From CAVQCJ01 sp963711005 (lineage in GTDB: Bacteria > Actinomycetota > Actinomycetes > Prado026): DNA of 64,000 nucleotides. The DNA is taken from positions 124,001 through 188,000 of the forward strand of contig CAVQCJ010000003.1 of the NCBI GenBank assembly GCA_963711005.1, written 5' to 3'. The notes under the pieces are model-generated. The model was given only the letters and a program-made list of their open reading frames with translations. It was not told the origin of the DNA and did no database searches. A program made the position numbers and the translations under genes. Positions 49,712-58,345 of this stretch are shown here, one piece after another; the stretch's first letter is position 1, and every line of letters starts with the position of its first letter.

Positions 49712-50886
49712 AGCGGACGGCCGGTGGCGGCCACCCGCTGCAGCGATGCGCCGTCCACCGCGCCCACGAACAGCCGGCCGTCGTCGGTGAGCAGGATCGA
49801 GACCAGGGCGGTGGTGAGCAACCGGCCGCCGGGCACCTTCCGCGCCGCCCCGAGCAGGAGCGACTGCACCTGGCTGACGCTGCCCCCGTTCCCGTCCGGG
49901 CTCAGCGCGGACCCGTCCAGGACCAGTACTGCGGTCCAGCCGGCGCCGATCGTGCGAGTCCGCTGGTCGGTCCTGGTAGCCGCGGTTCGCAGTTGCGGGA
50001 GCCGGCTACCGCTGCCCGACGCCGGCCCCTTGTATCGCCGGACCGCGCCGTCCCCCGCGCGCTGACCGGTGAGGACCTCACCGGCCGACGCGGTCGTCAC
50101 CTTCGCCCCGGTCGGCGGGATGAAGGCGAACACGCTCGCCGGGGGAGCCGAGAAGGTGACATCGGTGAACCCGGTCTCGAACGCCGGCGTGCTGCGGTCC
50201 TGTCCGAAGACCTGGACCCGCAGCGGCGTCGACGTCTCGCTGTCGACGGCGATCTTCACCGCCGAGACCAGAGAGCGGGAGTCCTTGGGTTGCAGGACGA
50301 GCTGGTAGGCGGGACGGCCGGCGATGCGGGCCGTGTCGTCGACGCTGATCTTCGTCGTCGGCGTGATCGCGGCGATCGCCTCCGCCGCCGCCTGCTGAGG
50401 CGTCGGCAGCTGTGACTGGAGCTTGTTCTCGGTCAACTGGCCGGCGTCGGCCGGGACCGTGATCTTGGTGGCCTGGTTGGCGCGGGAGGAGTACAGCCAC
50501 AGCAGCTGGCCGTTGTGCACGACGTCGCTCTCGGCGAGATCCCCGACCAGGGCGACGCGCTGCTTCTCCGGGCCGTCCAGCCAGACCCGCAGCGTGTGCG
50601 ACCCGGTGATCAGGTTCGGCAGCGACAGGTCGGCCGACCCGGCCGCCGCGGTCGGCAGCTCGGGAAGCCCGAGGCGGGCCGTCTCGACGACAGTCCCGGA
50701 CAGAGCCGGCGGCTGGGCGGCCAGGAGGCTGGCCAGGAGCTGCTGGGCGGTGCGCGCCGGCAGTACCGGGTGGTCAGAGCCGGACGCGACGCCGGGCAGG
50801 ATCGCCGCTGCGGCGACGGCTGCGCCGGCGACGAAAGGCGCGGCCCAGCGCAGTCTGCGCGTGGTCGTTGGCTGCATGCGGTCCAT
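49708..50886 (-). CDS. LolA-like exported lipoprotein-binding-fold protein
   Basis: 392 residues. After a signal anchor (RRLRWAAPFVAGAAVAAAAIL) the protein shows LolA/LppX-type sandwich patterns: GTVVETARLGLPELP, SHTLRVWLDGPEKQRVALVGDLAESDVVHNGQLLWLYSS, and ARIAGRPAYQLVLQPKD with VKIAVDSETSTPLRVQVFGQD, VTFSAPPASVFAFIPP. Such proteins carry or sense lipids at the envelope, and RseB-like relatives sense envelope stress. Coupling by ATGA overlap to an ABC exporter suggests it hands substrate to or receives it from that transporter. It diverges from the two-component regulator gene. Confidence 0.78.
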   Translation of the reverse strand: MDRMQPTTTRRLRWAAPFVAGAAVAAAAILPGVASGSDHPVLPARTAQQLLASLLAAQPPALSGTVVETARLGLPELPTAAAGSADLSLPNLITGSHTLRVWLDGPEKQRVALVGDLAESDVVHNGQLLWLYSSRANQATKITVPADAGQLTENKLQSQLPTPQQAAAEAIAAITPTTKISVDDTARIAGRPAYQLVLQPKDSRSLVSAVKIAVDSETSTPLRVQVFGQDRSTPAFETGFTDVTFSAPPASVFAFIPPTGAKVTTASAGEVLTGQRAGDGAVRRYKGPASGSGSRLPQLRTAATRTDQRTRTIGAGWTAVLVLDGSALSPDGNGGSVSQVQSLLLGAARKVPGGRLLTTALVSILLTDDGRLFVGAVDGASLQRVAATGRPL

Positions 50887-51001
50887 GCTGCGACGGGGAG
50901 GCTGAGAGGACAGTGTGAGGCGCATCGGCGGAGATATTGGCCGTTGCCAGGGCGGCCACCCGATGATGGCAGCCCCACGAGTCGATCCGGACGGAGGCGC
51001 A

Positions 51002-51658
51002 GTGCGACTGCTGGTCGTCGACGACGAGCAGCACCTAGCCGAGGTGCTGCGGCGCGGGCTGACGCACGAGGGGTTCGCGGTCGACGTAGCGCACGACGGC
51101 CCCCGAGCGCTCGAGCTTGCCGCCGACAGCGAGTACGACGTCATCGTGCTCGACCTGCGGCTGCCCGGCTTGTCCGGCTACGAGGTCGCCAGGCAGCTGC
51201 GCGCCCGCGACGACTGGACCCCCATCCTGGTCCTGTCGGCCAAGGACGGCGAGTACGACGAGGCCGACGCGCTCGACTTCGGCGCCGATGACTTCCTCGC
51301 CAAGCCCTTCTCGTTCGTCGTCCTTCAGGCCAGGTTGCGGGCTCTGGTCCGCCGGGGCCGCACTCCGCGCCCCAGTACGCTCGTTGCAGGAACGGTCAGC
51401 CTCGACCCCGCCGCCCACGCGGTCACTCTCGCCGGCGTTCCCGTCGACCTGACGCGGCGGGAGTTTCGTCTCCTGGAGTACCTCATGACCCACGCTGACC
51501 GGACCGTCAGCAAGTCCGAGCTGCTCGAGCACGTCTGGGACATCGGCCCTGACGCAGACCCGAACGTCGTGCAGGTCTACGTGGGCTACCTGCGGCGCAA
51601 GCTCGGGACAGACTTCGTCCGGACCGTGCGCGGCAGCGGCTTCCAGGTAACCTCGTGA
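51002..51658 (+). CDS. OmpR-family response regulator
   Basis: 218 residues from GTG with GGAGG 5 nt upstream; an upstream in-frame ATG would add 29 atypical residues. Receiver: RLLVVDDEQHLAEVLRRGL, phosphoacceptor in DVIVLDLRLPG, Lys in DDFLAKPFSF. DNA-binding winged helix: VSLDPAAHAVTLAGVPVDLTRREFRLLEYLM ... VVQVYVGYLRRKLG, ending RTVRGSGFQ. It is followed 10 bp later by a histidine kinase gene; the divergent LolA/ABC operon is the obvious regulatory target. Confidence 0.95.
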   Translation: MRLLVVDDEQHLAEVLRRGLTHEGFAVDVAHDGPRALELAADSEYDVIVLDLRLPGLSGYEVARQLRARDDWTPILVLSAKDGEYDEADALDFGADDFLAKPFSFVVLQARLRALVRRGRTPRPSTLVAGTVSLDPAAHAVTLAGVPVDLTRREFRLLEYLMTHADRTVSKSELLEHVWDIGPDADPNVVQVYVGYLRRKLGTDFVRTVRGSGFQVTS

Positions 51659-51668
51659 GACACGACCG

Positions 51669-53108
51669 ATGAGTCGTTGGTGGCGGCGGCGCTCGCTCCG
51701 CTTCCGGTTGACGATCCTCACCTCCCTCGTCCTGGCACTGGGCCTGTCTGTCGGGGTCCTCGGTCTGGGTGCGCTGTTCGCGCACGCCAGGACTGCCGAG
51801 CTCGACGATCGGCTGACCGTGCAGATGTCCACGCTGCAGACCTTGGTCGGCTCCGACCAGCTCACCCAACCGTTGCCCGTTCCGCCAGGCAGCCCTGTCC
51901 TCGCCCAGGTCATCGACAGCGCCGGCACGGTGCTCGCCTCAAGCCAGTCCGCCGGCCGAGTCCTGCCGCTCCTGCCGCCCGCGTCGATCGGCTCGATGTC
52001 GGGGGCTGGGCCGCTGAGCACGGACGAGACCGGCTTCGGAGCGGGCCGGCTCCGGGTGCTCGTACAGCCTGCACAGCTTCGGGGTACGCCGGTCAGCATC
52101 GTCGCCGCCGCGTCGCTGGCCGACCTGACCTCCACGCTCGACCAGCTCCGCCGCGTCCTGTTCCTCGTCGCGCCGCTGACCGTCGTCGCGGCCGGTCTCG
52201 CGTCCTGGGCCGCGCTGGGCGCCGCGCTGCGACCGGTCGACGAAATGCGCGCGGCCGCCGACACCATCGGCGGCTCCGTTGATCCGGAGCTGGCGCAGGC
52301 CAAACTGCCCGTCCCTCCCAGTCACGACGAGATCGGCCGGCTGGCTGTCACCCTCAACCTCATGCTCGAACGGCTCCAGGCGTCCTCAAGGCAGCAACGG
52401 GACTTCGCCGCCGACGCCGCGCACGAGCTGCGGACCCCGCTTGCCACCTTGCTGGCCGAGCTCGAGGTGGCACGAGCTGGCGATGACGCGGCGGCCTGGG
52501 ACGGCGTGGCCGACCACGTCATCGCTCAAGCCAGGCGGATGTCCTCGCTCATCGACGACCTCCTGCTGCTGGCTCGCGCGGACGCCGACCGCCTAGGCCC
52601 GCGGGAAGCGATCGACATGGCCGCGGTCGTGGTGTCGACGCTCGAGTCGGACCGGTGGGCGTCCGGCACTGGCCCGGTGCACGTCGTCGGCAGCGTTGCC
52701 GGGTCGCCCTTGACGGTCCGGGGGGACCAGGCCGCGCTGGAGCGGGTGCTGACGAACCTTCTCGACAACGCCGTCCGGCACGCCCGGACCACGGTGGCCG
52801 TCTCGCTCCGGGCCGACGGCCCGGAGACCGAGCTCGTGATCTGCGACGACGGGCCGGGAGTGCCCAGTGAGCAGCTCGACCTGATCTTCGACCGGTTCTA
52901 CCGTGCGGACCCGAGCCGGTCGCGCGGCGCGGCCGGAGACGGCGGGGCCGGCCTTGGCCTGGCGATCGCACGGAGCGTGGTACGCGCGCACGGGGGTGAG
53001 GTGAGTGCTGCTGAACGTCCTGGCGGCGGGCTGTGCGTACGCGTCACGCTCCCGACCGGCAGCAGCGCGGCCGGCGCCGGAGAGTCGCCAGCCCGGTCGC
53101 AGGTGTGA
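51669..53108 (+). CDS. Sensor histidine kinase
   Basis: 479 residues. Two membrane helices (about 10-34 and 160-185) flank a ~120-residue external sensor part; a HAMP domain follows (AALRPVDEMRAAADTIGG). The HisKA motif is DFAADAAHELRTPLATLLAELE with the phosphorylated His; HATPase boxes are LTNLLDNAVRHA (N), DDGPGVP (G1) and GLGLAIARSVVRAHGG (G2). Partner of the response regulator encoded 10 bp upstream. Ligand unknown; location next to an envelope exporter suggests sensing of membrane-active compounds or lipid stress. Confidence 0.95.
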   Translation: MSRWWRRRSLRFRLTILTSLVLALGLSVGVLGLGALFAHARTAELDDRLTVQMSTLQTLVGSDQLTQPLPVPPGSPVLAQVIDSAGTVLASSQSAGRVLPLLPPASIGSMSGAGPLSTDETGFGAGRLRVLVQPAQLRGTPVSIVAAASLADLTSTLDQLRRVLFLVAPLTVVAAGLASWAALGAALRPVDEMRAAADTIGGSVDPELAQAKLPVPPSHDEIGRLAVTLNLMLERLQASSRQQRDFAADAAHELRTPLATLLAELEVARAGDDAAAWDGVADHVIAQARRMSSLIDDLLLLARADADRLGPREAIDMAAVVVSTLESDRWASGTGPVHVVGSVAGSPLTVRGDQAALERVLTNLLDNAVRHARTTVAVSLRADGPETELVICDDGPGVPSEQLDLIFDRFYRADPSRSRGAAGDGGAGLGLAIARSVVRAHGGEVSAAERPGGGLCVRVTLPTGSSAAGAGESPARSQV

Positions 53109-53183
53109 CCGACCACACGCCGGCCGCGACCCGATCCGGGATCCTTCTGGTGTCCCTAAACGCTCTAAGACCGTGAAGACTCG

Positions 53184-54236
53184 ATGATCAGCTGGCTCCG
53201 GCACCGTGCTCGCAGCCCATACGTCCGGTTGGCGGTGTTGTCGGCCGGCGCAGCGGCCGTGGCCTACGGCGTAGGCGCCTTAGCGCCCGAGGTGTCGCCG
53301 GTCGTTGCGGGCGTCACCGCGCTGGTCACCGTCCGTCCGACCTTCCACGGCTCGGCGCAGGAGGCACTCCGCCAGGTTCTCGGTGTCGTCCTCGGTGCGG
53401 TCCTGGCATTCGCGGCCCTGCAGTCAATGGGGTTCTCTGCGGTGGCTCTATTCGTGACGATCCTCGGGTGCTTTCTCGTCGCGCGCGGCCTGCGGCTGGG
53501 GGAGGAGGGAGCCACCGCCCTAGCCGTAACCGTGGTCCTCGTCGTGGGGCCCCAGTTCAGGACCGAGGCGGTCGAGACCCGGCTGCTTGGCGCGCTGGTC
53601 GGGTCCCTGGTCGCACTGGGTGCCTCGGCGCTCATGCGGCCTGGGTCCCCGCACGGTCGTGCGCTGGCCGGCGCACTCGACCAAGGTGTGCGGGCGGCGG
53701 CCCTGCTCACCGCCGTCGGTCAGTCCCTCGCCGACGGGCCGCTCGTACCGCCAGGCATGCCCAGACACTGGCTCGACGAGGCCGAGGAGATCCTCGCCGA
53801 CACGGTCGAGTCCAGGCAGGCCGCCCAGGACGCCGTGGCTGGTGCCCGATGGTCGCCGATGATCGACGTCGCCGACGCGGAGGCCGTACTGGCCCAGGTG
53901 CGGATCACCGAGAGAACTGCGATCACCGTGGTGAGCATCTGCCGCGACCTGCTGACAGCCAGCGACTGTGACCCGCCCATCTCGTCTCCGCTGGCGAGGT
54001 CCCTGTCACATGTCCTGCTGGCGACGGCGGACGCCATCAGCACCCAGTCGGAAGCGGCCCGCGAGAGCCCGGCCCGGATCCTCGACGACCACACCGGACC
54101 TGTGCGAATCGTCGCGCGCTCGCGCAGCGAGGCTGCCACCCACGTCCGCAGTCTGGACGACACCCGGCCGCTTCTGCTCGGCGGGTCGCTCCTGCGTGAA
54201 ACCGAGAAGATCACCGAAACGCTGACCGGCCACTGA
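53184..54236 (+). CDS. FUSC / aromatic acid exporter-family membrane protein
   Basis: 350 residues. Six closely spaced helices in the first ~155 residues (VRLAVLSAGAAAVAYGVGAL, SPVVAGVTALVTVRPTFHGS, LRQVLGVVLGAVLAFAAL, then two more pairs) are followed by a long soluble helical tail, the layout of half-length FUSC/DUF939-type transporters. The motif V-VRPTF-GS-Q-AL-Q-LGV--G is typical. Probably exports aromatic or amphipathic compounds. It lies 75 bp after the kinase on the same strand and may belong to its regulon. Confidence 0.82.
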   Translation: MISWLRHRARSPYVRLAVLSAGAAAVAYGVGALAPEVSPVVAGVTALVTVRPTFHGSAQEALRQVLGVVLGAVLAFAALQSMGFSAVALFVTILGCFLVARGLRLGEEGATALAVTVVLVVGPQFRTEAVETRLLGALVGSLVALGASALMRPGSPHGRALAGALDQGVRAAALLTAVGQSLADGPLVPPGMPRHWLDEAEEILADTVESRQAAQDAVAGARWSPMIDVADAEAVLAQVRITERTAITVVSICRDLLTASDCDPPISSPLARSLSHVLLATADAISTQSEAARESPARILDDHTGPVRIVARSRSEAATHVRSLDDTRPLLLGGSLLRETEKITETLTGH

Positions 54237-54356
54237 TCAGTGAGGTCCCAGGCCAGCGCCGAGTGGTTGCGGAAACCGTCCGCAGCACTTCCTCGCTCCC
54301 GAGCACTGCCCGCCCTGCGTCCCGACCTGTCCGAACCAGGTGTTCATGTGGGTGGC

Positions 54357-54465
54357 TTGTCGACCGTCAAGGTCTGCTTCTGCGACCCACGCGCCCCTGG
54401 CAGCGCGGCAGCAACGAGAACACCAACGGGCTGCTGCGCCAGTACTTCCCGGCACTAGGGCCAGT
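54357..54465 (+). pseudogene. IS30-family transposase fragment
   Basis: Two frames carry pieces of the IS30 DDE domain end: VKVCFCDPRAP in one, then PWQRGSNENTNGLLRQYFP in the next, separated by a frameshift. The latter is the family hallmark around the catalytic Glu. No start, upstream DDE motifs or terminal repeats remain; about 105 bases only. Confidence 0.85.
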
Positions 54466-54764
54466 CGGTGTCGCCGGACCGTCCCTACCGTCAGGAGCCA
54501 GAGCGACACACCGCCCATTCTTCTACGCTTCGATCACCCGAAACCGGCTGATGATCAGCATGGGCCGCACTCCGGTCCACGCGGCTTCCCCTTCGCCGTA
54601 TTTGTCGATGACGCCCCGCCCCAGAACGGCACGTCTGTTCGGGTGCGCTGGGCTGTGACTTCGCGTGGCGGGTTTCTCCAAACGGGTGGATGGCCTGCCT
54701 GCGCAGTGAGGCCGAGCGACTTGGCGGTTGGCGGACCGCGGCCTGGTGCTGGCTCGTGAGCCAC
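54466..54764. other. Intergenic stretch after the IS30 fragment
   Basis: No supported gene. It may contain further unrecognisable remains of the IS30 insertion up to the convergent cupin gene at 54765. Confidence 0.4.
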
Positions 54765-55313
54765 TCATCCGAAGGGGGAGTTCAGCCCGTACTTGTCCAT
54801 GAGCTCGGGAACCCAGGTGGGGTCGAAGAACAAGCCGTAGGAGGCTGCCAGGGACTCCAGCGAGGTCGGGTCGGGCGGTCCACACTCAAACACCTCGGCC
54901 AGTTCTCGAAAGAAGCGCTCGAATCCGGAAGGCGTGATTACTTCGATCATGCGGGCTTCGTCTGGTCCTGCGTTCCACATGGTGTGCAACTCGCCACGCG
55001 GCTTGCTGATGTAGCCACCGGCTTCGAGGACCACCTCGTCCGATCCGGAGCGGAACCCGATGGCGCCGGCCGTCACGATGGAGAACTCGTCTTCACGGGT
55101 ATGAACGTGCGGAGGCACCAAGGCACCTGGTGGGAAGGGATGCTCCACGATGGCGACCTGGCCGCCGGTCTGATCGCCATTGAGGCGGAAGCCGACACCG
55201 ATGGATCCGATCGTCCGGTCCGGGCCGTGAGGCGCAGTCAGCACAGTCAGCGGAAGGGATCGACCGAACGTGGTCGCCTCAGCGAGGGTGGTCGGAAGGA
55301 TGATAGTCATCAT
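54765..55313 (-). CDS. Cupin-domain protein
   Basis: 182 residues from ATG. The first half leads into the metal-binding cupin motif PPGALVPPHVHTREDEFSIVTAGAIGFRSG (His, His, Glu) and the second motif GGYISKPRGELHTMWNAGP with the last His. The C-terminal helices (FERFFRELAEVF, SLESLAASYGL) are typical of quercetinase-like or pirin-like single-domain cupins of uncertain reaction. It diverges from a TetR regulator gene with only 81 bp between starts, so that regulator very probably controls it. Confidence 0.88.
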   Translation of the reverse strand: MMTIILPTTLAEATTFGRSLPLTVLTAPHGPDRTIGSIGVGFRLNGDQTGGQVAIVEHPFPPGALVPPHVHTREDEFSIVTAGAIGFRSGSDEVVLEAGGYISKPRGELHTMWNAGPDEARMIEVITPSGFERFFRELAEVFECGPPDPTSLESLAASYGLFFDPTWVPELMDKYGLNSPFG

Positions 55314-55332
55314 GGCTCCAGCCGGTTAGACA

Positions 55333-55360
55333 ATTCGGATGAACACATCTGTATAGTCAA
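55333..55360. promoter_or_regulatory. Candidate TetR operator region between divergent cupin and tetR genes
   Basis: In the 81-bp region between the two starts, GGATG-AACA-CATCT forms a short inverted repeat with flanking complementary bases, near 55337-55352, beside AT-rich promoter-like sequence (TAGACAATTC, TGTATAGTC). The repeat is short, so this is a tentative site. Confidence 0.3.
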
Positions 55361-55394
55361 AGGACTCTCCTCTTCGGGAACGGAGGCGTCAAGG

Positions 55395-56018
55395 GTGGCG
55401 TCACGGAAGCAGCCCTCGACGGCGCGGGCCTACACGATGGGGGCACGACAGGAAGCCGTCGACGAAACGCGCCTGCGAATCACTGAGGCGACCATGTACC
55501 TGCACGAGAGGGTTGGGCCGCGCGCCACTACTGTGTCCGCAATCGCCGTGGAAGCGTCAGTCACACGGCTCACGGTCTACCGACATTTCCCGGACGAAGA
55601 GTCGCTGGTCAGTGCCTGCTCCGCTCACTGGCGGCAGCTGCACCCACGACCCGACCCCGAGTCGTGGTCGAAGATCGAAGACCCCGTGGAGCGACTTCAC
55701 ACGGCACTGGCAGAAACCTACGCGTGGGCGCGGCCAGCGGCACCGATGATGACCATGATTCACCGGGACCTCGAAACGATGCCTGACTTCGTGGGCCAGT
55801 TCTTGGCTGCTGACGAGAAGGCACGCGTGACCGCTCTCAGCCGGGGGTTTCGCGCCCGGGGCCGCGCCGCCACCCGGTTGGCAGCTGCCCTGGCGCACGC
55901 CCTACGAGTGGGTACATGGGAATCGCTCTGCCTAGACGCGGGTCTCACTGACCAAGAAGCAATCGACATCATGGTCGGCGCCGTTCTCGCCGCCATCCCC
56001 GCCAAGATCCGCACATAG
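55395..56018 (+). CDS. TetR-family transcriptional regulator
   Basis: 207 residues from GTG with GGAGG about 9 nt upstream. N-terminal HTH: TRLRITEATMYLHERVGPRA then TTVSAIAVEASVTRLTVYRHF, DEESLVSACSAHW. C-terminal ligand-binding helices include ETYAWARPAAPMMTMIHRDLE and ALAHALRVGTWESLC. A GTG start at the basic ASRKQPSTARAY segment fits the family; the much longer upstream frame is antisense to the cupin gene. Likely represses itself and the divergent cupin gene. Confidence 0.92.
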   Translation: MASRKQPSTARAYTMGARQEAVDETRLRITEATMYLHERVGPRATTVSAIAVEASVTRLTVYRHFPDEESLVSACSAHWRQLHPRPDPESWSKIEDPVERLHTALAETYAWARPAAPMMTMIHRDLETMPDFVGQFLAADEKARVTALSRGFRARGRAATRLAAALAHALRVGTWESLCLDAGLTDQEAIDIMVGAVLAAIPAKIRT

Positions 56019-56059
56019 TGCCGGATCGGCGCCCGCTCACGGCAGGGAGGTTGGGCCCA

Positions 56060-56137
56060 TTGCTTCTGGCAGCCGCGATTGCGACGTTCGCGCTTCCGCT
56101 GCTCGCGGCCTGGCTGGCTGCGTCCCGCGCCCCCTAA
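56060..56137 (+). CDS. 25-residue hydrophobic peptide (tentative)
   Basis: A TTG with AGGGAGG 8-9 nt upstream opens a frame LLLAAAIATFALPLLAAWL, then AASRAP and TAA. One membrane helix with a basic end. Such tiny membrane peptides occur widely but are hard to prove; the ribosome site is the main support. Confidence 0.3.
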   Translation: MLLAAAIATFALPLLAAWLAASRAP

Positions 56138-56317
56138 CGGCATCACATCTGTGCGCAATGGTGTCTGCGGCCAGGTCCAACGGGCCGCCCCCGACGAGCC
56201 CGGGCTTGCTTGCGCGCGTGAGGAGAGGAGATGTTCCCCATCCGAGCATCGCCCTGCAGGGTGGACACGTACTCTGCCGCAATCGCGATAACTGACGATC
56301 AGAGCACGGGAGGGATC

Positions 56318-56767
56318 ATGCGACGCCGGCGACAGTCCGGCTCGGGTGAGACGACCGAGCAGACGCTGGCGCGCCTGCAGGCGTCCACACCGCCGCCCCC
56401 CTCCAACGAGGCCCGCGATTCTAGGCCTACGCCCTCCGGGCCATCAGGCGCAATGTTCCCGACGGTGCGGCTTCAAGAAGGCTATGAGATCACCGAGGTC
56501 GAGGCCTTCTTCGCCACCATCGAGACCGCCACCGCCGACGAGATCCGCGACAAGCAGTTCAGCACCGTACGACTGCGCACCGGCTATGACATGGACGCTG
56601 TCGACCACGCACTGGATGGATGGCAGAAACGTGCCGGTCCAACTACTACAGCCCCCAAGATCCCTCAAAGCACGCGGGCCCCGTGGTGGGCATGGCTGAT
56701 CGGCGCCCTCGTTGTGGCGGCGATTATCTGGATGGGGATCCGATCGGGCTGGAATATCGACTCGTGA
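56318..56767 (+). CDS. Membrane protein with two short DivIVA-like motifs
   Basis: 149 residues from an ATG with GGGAGGG 3-5 nt upstream. After a basic and Pro-rich stretch come two copies of a DivIVA N-terminal-type motif: FPTVRLQEGYEITEVEAFFATIE and FSTVRLRTGYDMDAVDHALD, ~42 residues apart. A C-terminal helix APWWAWLIGALVVAAIIWMG anchors it. DivIVA proteins mark curved membrane and polar growth zones; here only the short membrane-binding element is kept, without a coiled coil, so a septum or pole adaptor role is inference. Confidence 0.75.
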   Translation: MRRRRQSGSGETTEQTLARLQASTPPPPSNEARDSRPTPSGPSGAMFPTVRLQEGYEITEVEAFFATIETATADEIRDKQFSTVRLRTGYDMDAVDHALDGWQKRAGPTTTAPKIPQSTRAPWWAWLIGALVVAAIIWMGIRSGWNIDS

Positions 56768-56872
56768 CCTCACGCACAGAACTGCCGGGTCTGGGGCGCA
56801 CAGAACGGCGGTGCGGCTCTGAGTCGGGTCGCCGGCACTTCGGTGCGCTCGACCGCGGTGGATCTCAGGACG

Positions 56873-58225
56873 CTATGCCGGTCCGATGCGAGGGCTGCGT
56901 GCGGAGATCAGCAAGGTGGCGATGTAGGCGACGACGACACCGACGATGACTAGCGGCGCAACTCCGGCCCCGGCCTGAGTGATGAGCAACGCCAGCACGA
57001 TCGCCGACAACGGCAACCTGAGGACGCAGACCACGACGGCACCGATGAGGACGCCGACGGCAGGGGTCTCTGCCAGGCCGGGCAGATGCGCGGCCAGCAG
57101 GCCACCGATAAGTCCGAGGAAGATCGCTGGGAAGGTCGGTCCGCCTCGGGCGAAAGCCATCGACAACCCCCACGCGAGTGCCTTGCAAACCAACAGCAGC
57201 GCAAGCGTGCCGACGGACAGTGTCGCAGCCTGTTGAACGATCTGGCTCATCGCGTCCTGGCCCGAGAAGAGCACCGCGTCAGCAGGCTGCCCGCTGATCT
57301 GCGAGAACGCGATGGCCAGCAAGCCCACCAGCAGGGCGGCCGCCGGGGCCAGGATGAACTCGCGCCGGGCAATCAGAGGCTGGGTCAGCTGGGAACCACG
57401 CACAACCACGAACGCGACGACGGCTGCCACTAGAGCCAGCCCGATGGTCCACAGGAAGTCAGTGAACTGTGGTGTCGGGTAGGCCGGCAACCCTAGGGGC
57501 GGCAGCGCGTACGCGTTCGAGCTGAGCCCGGTCACTGAGCCCATCCCGACGAAGACGAGCGAACCGATGCCCGCCGCGAGCAGTCCGGGCAGCAGGATCA
57601 GGGGCAGCGTGGGGCCGCCCAGCCCGGCCGCCTCGATGATGATGACGGCACCGATGACCGGCGAGCCGAAGATCGTCGCCAGTGCCGCGAAGCTGGCCGC
57701 CGCCGCGATGACCAAGCGGGCTTGGTTCGGGACCGGCCGCCTGGCTCGGCCAACCACGAACAGCGCCACTCCCGTCCCCAACGCGATCAGCGGCGCCTCC
57801 GGTCCGAGCACCAGTCCGAGACCGATCGTCGCGAGTGCGGCGAGGAGAACGCCTGGCAGCTCGACCGGTGTCGTTGGTGGGCCCGTCTTCAGCCCTTGGG
57901 ACGGTTCGTGCCCGCCGCGACCGGGAAGCCGAGCCACAGCGAAGGCGACGAGCAGGCCAGCCAACGCAAGGGGCGGGAGCGGCCACCACCACGGAACCGA
58001 CTCGAAGCCGAGCCCATCAGGTAGGTCGACGTAGACCCACTGCTGCAGATAGTGCGTCAACTCGAGGAAGCACCAGGACGCCAGCGAGACGATTACCCCC
58101 AGCAGGGCGGACACCACGAGCAAGCCGCGGTACTGGCGAGTACGCATGAGCGCCATTGGGTCGACAGTGGGCGCGGGAGCACCCGCGGGCTGCACCTCAC
58201 CGACCGGCTCACTGACATCGCTCAT
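56873..58225 (-). CDS. ClC-family chloride channel / antiporter
   Basis: 450 residues with about 10-12 membrane helices. Selectivity motifs: GRGGHEPSQGL (replacing GSGIP), GLVLGPEAPLIALG (GxExP with the gating Glu), ASFAALATIFGSPVIGAVIIIEA and FARGGPTFPAIFLG (replacing GGxFxP). The gate Glu is present, so proton-coupled exchange is possible; the altered first motif leaves ion specificity open. Start at the ATG with GGAGGGTG upstream; the frame is open further upstream but unlike the family. Confidence 0.9.
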   Translation of the reverse strand: MSDVSEPVGEVQPAGAPAPTVDPMALMRTRQYRGLLVVSALLGVIVSLASWCFLELTHYLQQWVYVDLPDGLGFESVPWWWPLPPLALAGLLVAFAVARLPGRGGHEPSQGLKTGPPTTPVELPGVLLAALATIGLGLVLGPEAPLIALGTGVALFVVGRARRPVPNQARLVIAAAASFAALATIFGSPVIGAVIIIEAAGLGGPTLPLILLPGLLAAGIGSLVFVGMGSVTGLSSNAYALPPLGLPAYPTPQFTDFLWTIGLALVAAVVAFVVVRGSQLTQPLIARREFILAPAAALLVGLLAIAFSQISGQPADAVLFSGQDAMSQIVQQAATLSVGTLALLLVCKALAWGLSMAFARGGPTFPAIFLGLIGGLLAAHLPGLAETPAVGVLIGAVVVCVLRLPLSAIVLALLITQAGAGVAPLVIVGVVVAYIATLLISARSPRIGPA

Positions 58226-58282
58226 CGGCGCACCCTCCTGCCACAGATACCGCAGCTGTCGCCGCGATGCCGCACATACTGC

Positions 58283-58323
58283 CGGTTCTTGTGCTGTGGA
58301 CAACCCGGATCCTGAGGTCCTGG
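58283..58323. repeat. Copy B of the 42-bp repeat, just upstream of the recombinase remnant
   Basis: Identical to copy A (44551-44592) except for one C fewer in the central C-run. It ends 23 bp before the GTG start of the recombinase pseudogene and starts 57 bp upstream of the ClC start. Confidence 0.9.
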
Positions 58324-58345
58324 TCATCGTCCGGGGAGGTCCGCC

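Noticed and set aside
44593..58282. Calling the whole segment between the 42-bp repeats an integrated element
   Set aside because: Contents look like ordinary envelope and transport genes without phage or conjugation functions; the repeat pair alone is not enough, so it is kept as a finding only.
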